Assembly (NCBI GenBank): GCA_903863015.1
Contig: CAIPAI010000057.1
Location: 1-64,000 of the forward strand
Direction: 5' to 3'
Length of the DNA stretch: 64,000 nt
From: an uncultured Actinomycetes bacterium
GTDB lineage: Bacteria; Actinomycetota; Actinomycetes; Nanopelagicales; Nanopelagicaceae
In this document: positions 62,140 through 64,000 of the stretch, piece by piece
Numbering within the stretch: position 1 is the stretch's first letter
How the letters are laid out: each line of letters opens with the position of its first letter
Made by a program: the position numbers and the translations under genes
Notes under the pieces: generated by a model
What the model saw: the letters and a program-made list of their open reading frames with translations, nothing else
Database searches by the model: none
What the model was told of the DNA's origin: nothing

Positions 62140-63011
62140 GCCACGGTAAGTACTTCAACGGAGTAAAGACTGCAGCCCTACTTGGTTTACTTTCGGCATT
62201 AATTTTAATTGCGGGTGCTCTGCTGGGAGGCCGTAGCGGACTCACTATTGCACTCTTCTTCGCTCTGGCCACCAATGGAATCGGCTACTTTTTTAGCGAC
62301 AAGATTGCACTGCGCTCAATGCGTGCCGAAGCCGTTTCTGAAGCACAATCACCCGTGCTTTATCGAATAGTTCGAGAGCTCTCTTCGTCAGTAAATATGC
62401 CTATGCCGCGCCTTTACATCTCTCCTACTGATGCGCCGAATGCTTTTGCCACAGGTCGGAATCCGCAAAACGCGGCGGTCTGCTGCACACGCGGAATTAT
62501 GCAGATTCTGGATGAGCGCGAACTTCGCGGGGTTATCGGTCATGAACTTTCACATGTATATAACCGAGATATTCTCACTAGCTCGGTGGCTGCTGCGCTC
62601 GCAAGTATCGTGATGTTCTTGGCTCATATGGCGTGGTGGATTCCCATTGGCGGCGGCAATAGCGATCGCCGTGACGGCGGAAATGCAGCAGGTGCGTTGG
62701 TTTTGATGATTCTGGGACCAGTCGCTGCATCACTTATTCAAATGGCAATTAGCAGAAGCCGCGAATTTCAGGCGGATGAAAGCGGGGCCTTTCTCACGAG
62801 AGATCCGCTGGCCTTAGCTAGTGCCCTTCGCAAACTTGAGGCGGGTACGCAAGCGCGGCCGCTTCTTCCTGAGCCTTCAATTCAAACTACCAGCACGCTG
62901 ATGATCGCTAGTCCGTTTAGAACGGGAACAGTTTCGCGCATGTTCTCCACGCATCCGCCCATGGCGGAGCGCATCAGGCGTTTAGAAGAGATTGCTCGTA
63001 CCTACAAGTAA
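62136..63011 (+). CDS. htpX: HtpX-type M48 membrane protease
   Basis: A 291-residue zinc metalloprotease of the HtpX family. The N-terminus has two helices (residues 11-31 and 34-52), the zinc motif is HELSH at 136-140, a third helix pair follows near residues 150-200, and the distal ligand is the glutamate in FQADESG. It degrades misfolded membrane proteins. The TTG start overlaps the NuoI-like stop by four bases and has AAGGAG upstream. In Streptomyces, from memory, htpX also follows the second nuo cluster. Confidence 0.93.
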   Translation: MSHGKYFNGVKTAALLGLLSALILIAGALLGGRSGLTIALFFALATNGIGYFFSDKIALRSMRAEAVSEAQSPVLYRIVRELSSSVNMPMPRLYISPTDAPNAFATGRNPQNAAVCCTRGIMQILDERELRGVIGHELSHVYNRDILTSSVAAALASIVMFLAHMAWWIPIGGGNSDRRDGGNAAGALVLMILGPVAASLIQMAISRSREFQADESGAFLTRDPLALASALRKLEAGTQARPLLPEPSIQTTSTLMIASPFRTGTVSRMFSTHPPMAERIRRLEEIARTYK

Positions 63012-63024
63012 TAAGCGTCGAAGA

Positions 63025-63513
63025 TTAGCGGTAGTTATCGAATTGCACTGCAAAGTCCCAATCGTGGCCTTTGACGAGTGCAATCACTTCTTGCAAGTCA
63101 TCGCGCGACTTACTTGAAACACGAAGTTCATCACCTTGAATTTGTGACTTGACCGACTTGGGGCCATCGTCTCGAATCAGTTTCGCGACTTTCTTCGCAT
63201 TCTCTTGGGTAATGCCTTGCTTAAGCTCGGCAGAAATCTTGTAAATCTTGCCTGATTGTTGTGGCTCGCCGGCGTCGATTGATTTGAGAGAGACGCTGCG
63301 CTTGATGAGCTTCTCTTTAAAGACGTCGAGAGCAGCTTTGACGCGCTCTTCGCTCTCGGCCTCCATCGCGATCTTCTCGCCAGACCACTCGATCTTCGCC
63401 CCGGTGTTCTTGAAGTCGAAGCGGGTGGCCAGCTCACGCTGGGTCTGGTTGAGGGCGTTGTCGACCTCCATCTTGTCGACTTTGGAAACGATGTCGAATG
63501 AACTATCAGCCAT
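63025..63513 (-). CDS. YajQ family (DUF520) nucleotide-binding protein
   Basis: A 162-residue YajQ-family protein. The N-terminus ([20 protein letters not shown]) and the segments [34 protein letters not shown] and [11 protein letters not shown] are diagnostic. Homologues bind cyclic-di-GMP or RNA; the role in actinobacteria is unknown. The frame opens at 63522, but the ATG at 63513 is the family start and is preceded by TAGGGT and seven bases. Convergent with htpX by 13 bases. Confidence 0.93.
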   Translation of the reverse strand: MADSSFDIVSKVDKMEVDNALNQTQRELATRFDFKNTGAKIEWSGEKIAMEAESEERVKAALDVFKEKLIKRSVSLKSIDAGEPQQSGKIYKISAELKQGITQENAKKVAKLIRDDGPKSVKSQIQGDELRVSSKSRDDLQEVIALVKGHDWDFAVQFDNYR

Positions 63514-63526
63514 GAGGCACACCCTA
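63514..63526 (-). promoter_or_regulatory. -10 box of the yajQ gene, leaderless type
   Basis: Minus strand TAGGGT (63521-63526), seven bases, then ATG. The box supports the ATG at 63513 over the one at 63522. Confidence 0.45.
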
Positions 63527-63642
63527 CCGAAATGGCGCCGGCGGAGGGCGCTGCGCCGGGTCTATCGCGGGATTCCAGCGCGCAGCAGGGCGAAACGCGG
63601 GAGCGAGCCACCCCCTCGGCAGGGTAAGGTTTCCCTGCTCAT

Positions 63643-63725
63643 GGCGGATTGCCCGAGCGGCCAATGGGAGCGGACTGTAAATCCGTCGACTTACGTCTAC
63701 CCAGGTTCGAATCCTGGATCCGCCA
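63643..63725 (+). tRNA. tRNA-Tyr (anticodon GTA)
   Basis: The 83-base gene has a 7-bp acceptor stem (GGCGGAT with ATCCGCC), an anticodon loop ACTGTAAAT giving GTA, a long class II variable arm, and a T-arm CCAGGTTCGAATCCTGG. No CCA is encoded after the discriminator A. A TAAGGT (63625-63630) may be its -10 box. Confidence 0.97.
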
Positions 63726-63727
63726 CG

Positions 63728-63760
63728 AAGGGTGGGTTCTTCGGAACCCACCCTTTACTC
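63728..63760 (+). terminator. Intrinsic terminator after tRNA-Tyr
   Basis: AAGGGTGGGTTC (63728-63739) pairs perfectly with GAACCCACCCTT (63744-63755) around a TTCG tetraloop, then TTTACTC. It is the strongest terminator in the window. Confidence 0.85.
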
Positions 63761-63831
63761 TTGCCCGCACTCTCAGGGGATTCTCACTTCAAAGTGCGCC
63801 TTCGCCGATATCAATGCCGCGAATCCGCGCC

Positions 63832-63866
63832 TACGATGGTGAAACTCGTGCGTGAAGGGATCCCCC
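63832..63866 (+). promoter_or_regulatory. -10 box and leader of the DoxX-like gene
   Basis: TACGAT at 63832-63837 is followed by a leader of about 23 bases with GAAGGGA as ribosome binding site before the ATG. Confidence 0.4.
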
Positions 63867-64000
63867 ATGTCTAGCAAGAACCGTAAGCCGGCTGTCAGCT
63901 CGACTCCGAAGAACTCGTTTGTGGGTAAGTGGCGCTCGCAGTCGTGGGCCGTGCGCACTCTTCGAGTATGGCTGGGCGTCACCTTCACCTATGCCGGGCT
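63867..64000 (+). CDS. DoxX-like membrane protein, N-terminus only
   Basis: The first 44 codons before the window ends. A basic lead (SSKNRKPAVSSTPKNSF) is followed by WAVRTLRVWLGVTFTYAG, which resembles the first helix of DoxX/TQO-type proteins (LG-TF-YAG). GAAGGGA precedes the ATG at 63867. The full gene is needed to confirm the family. Confidence 0.45.
   Translation, partial: MSSKNRKPAVSSTPKNSFVGKWRSQSWAVRTLRVWLGVTFTYAG

Overview
The window comes from an actinobacterium with a compact genome of moderate GC. Many genes overlap by 1 to 14 bases, GTG and TTG starts are frequent, and at least eleven genes look leaderless. No mobile element, integrase or CRISPR array is visible. The gene order is classical for Actinomycetota. 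A cytochrome c maturation operon and a menaquinone locus follow the Mycobacterium Rv0525-Rv0563 order as I recall it. The nuo / polyprenyl synthase / kor / htpX / yajQ / tRNA-Tyr order recalls Streptomyces. A BioY transporter with no biotin genes beside it, and the streamlined layout, would fit a free-living aquatic lineage such as Nanopelagicales; that placement is inference.

Layout. At 1-5.3 kb, an XPB-type helicase (partial at the left edge) and its usual partner, an Rv0862c-like protein, flank three genes (M20 amidohydrolase, GNAT transferase, enolase-superfamily racemase) that match the known succinyl-based conversion of D- to L-amino acids. At 5.4-6.1 kb is a HAD phosphatase. At 6.2-10.5 kb are a histidine phosphatase, a TlpA-like lipoprotein, CcdA, ResB and CcsB (cytochrome c system II). 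At 10.6-21.6 kb are a class I aldolase and the menaquinone genes menA, E, B, C, D, F and G with a geranylgeranyl-reductase-type MenJ; an RBBP9-like hydrolase sits where menH is expected. At 21.7-36.8 kb is the complete 14-gene nuoA-N operon, followed without a gap by a polyprenyl diphosphate synthase that would make the quinone tail. A RarD permease ends this core block.

From 38.7 to 58.1 kb lies an accessory catabolic island. It has two paralogous modules of GMC flavoprotein plus small subunit plus SDR, a Dpp-type ABC importer transcribed together with the second module, a CoA ligase, an enoyl-CoA hydratase, an MmgE/PrpD protein, three candidate C-N hydrolases, and HapK-like, DUF2848-like and AhpD-like proteins. 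I could not assign its substrate, and it is the best candidate here for an undescribed pathway.

From 58.1 kb the core resumes: 2-oxoglutarate:ferredoxin oxidoreductase (korA, korB), a three-gene reduced second complex I (NuoB-, NuoC- and NuoI-like) of high GC, htpX, yajQ, tRNA-Tyr with a strong terminator, and the start of a DoxX-like gene. Together the core genes describe a menaquinone-based respiratory chain: quinone synthesis, complex I, cytochrome c maturation and a ferredoxin-producing TCA-cycle step. No gene-free stretch exceeds 300 bases; the longest (47233-47477, 245 bases) carries a divergent promoter/operator region.
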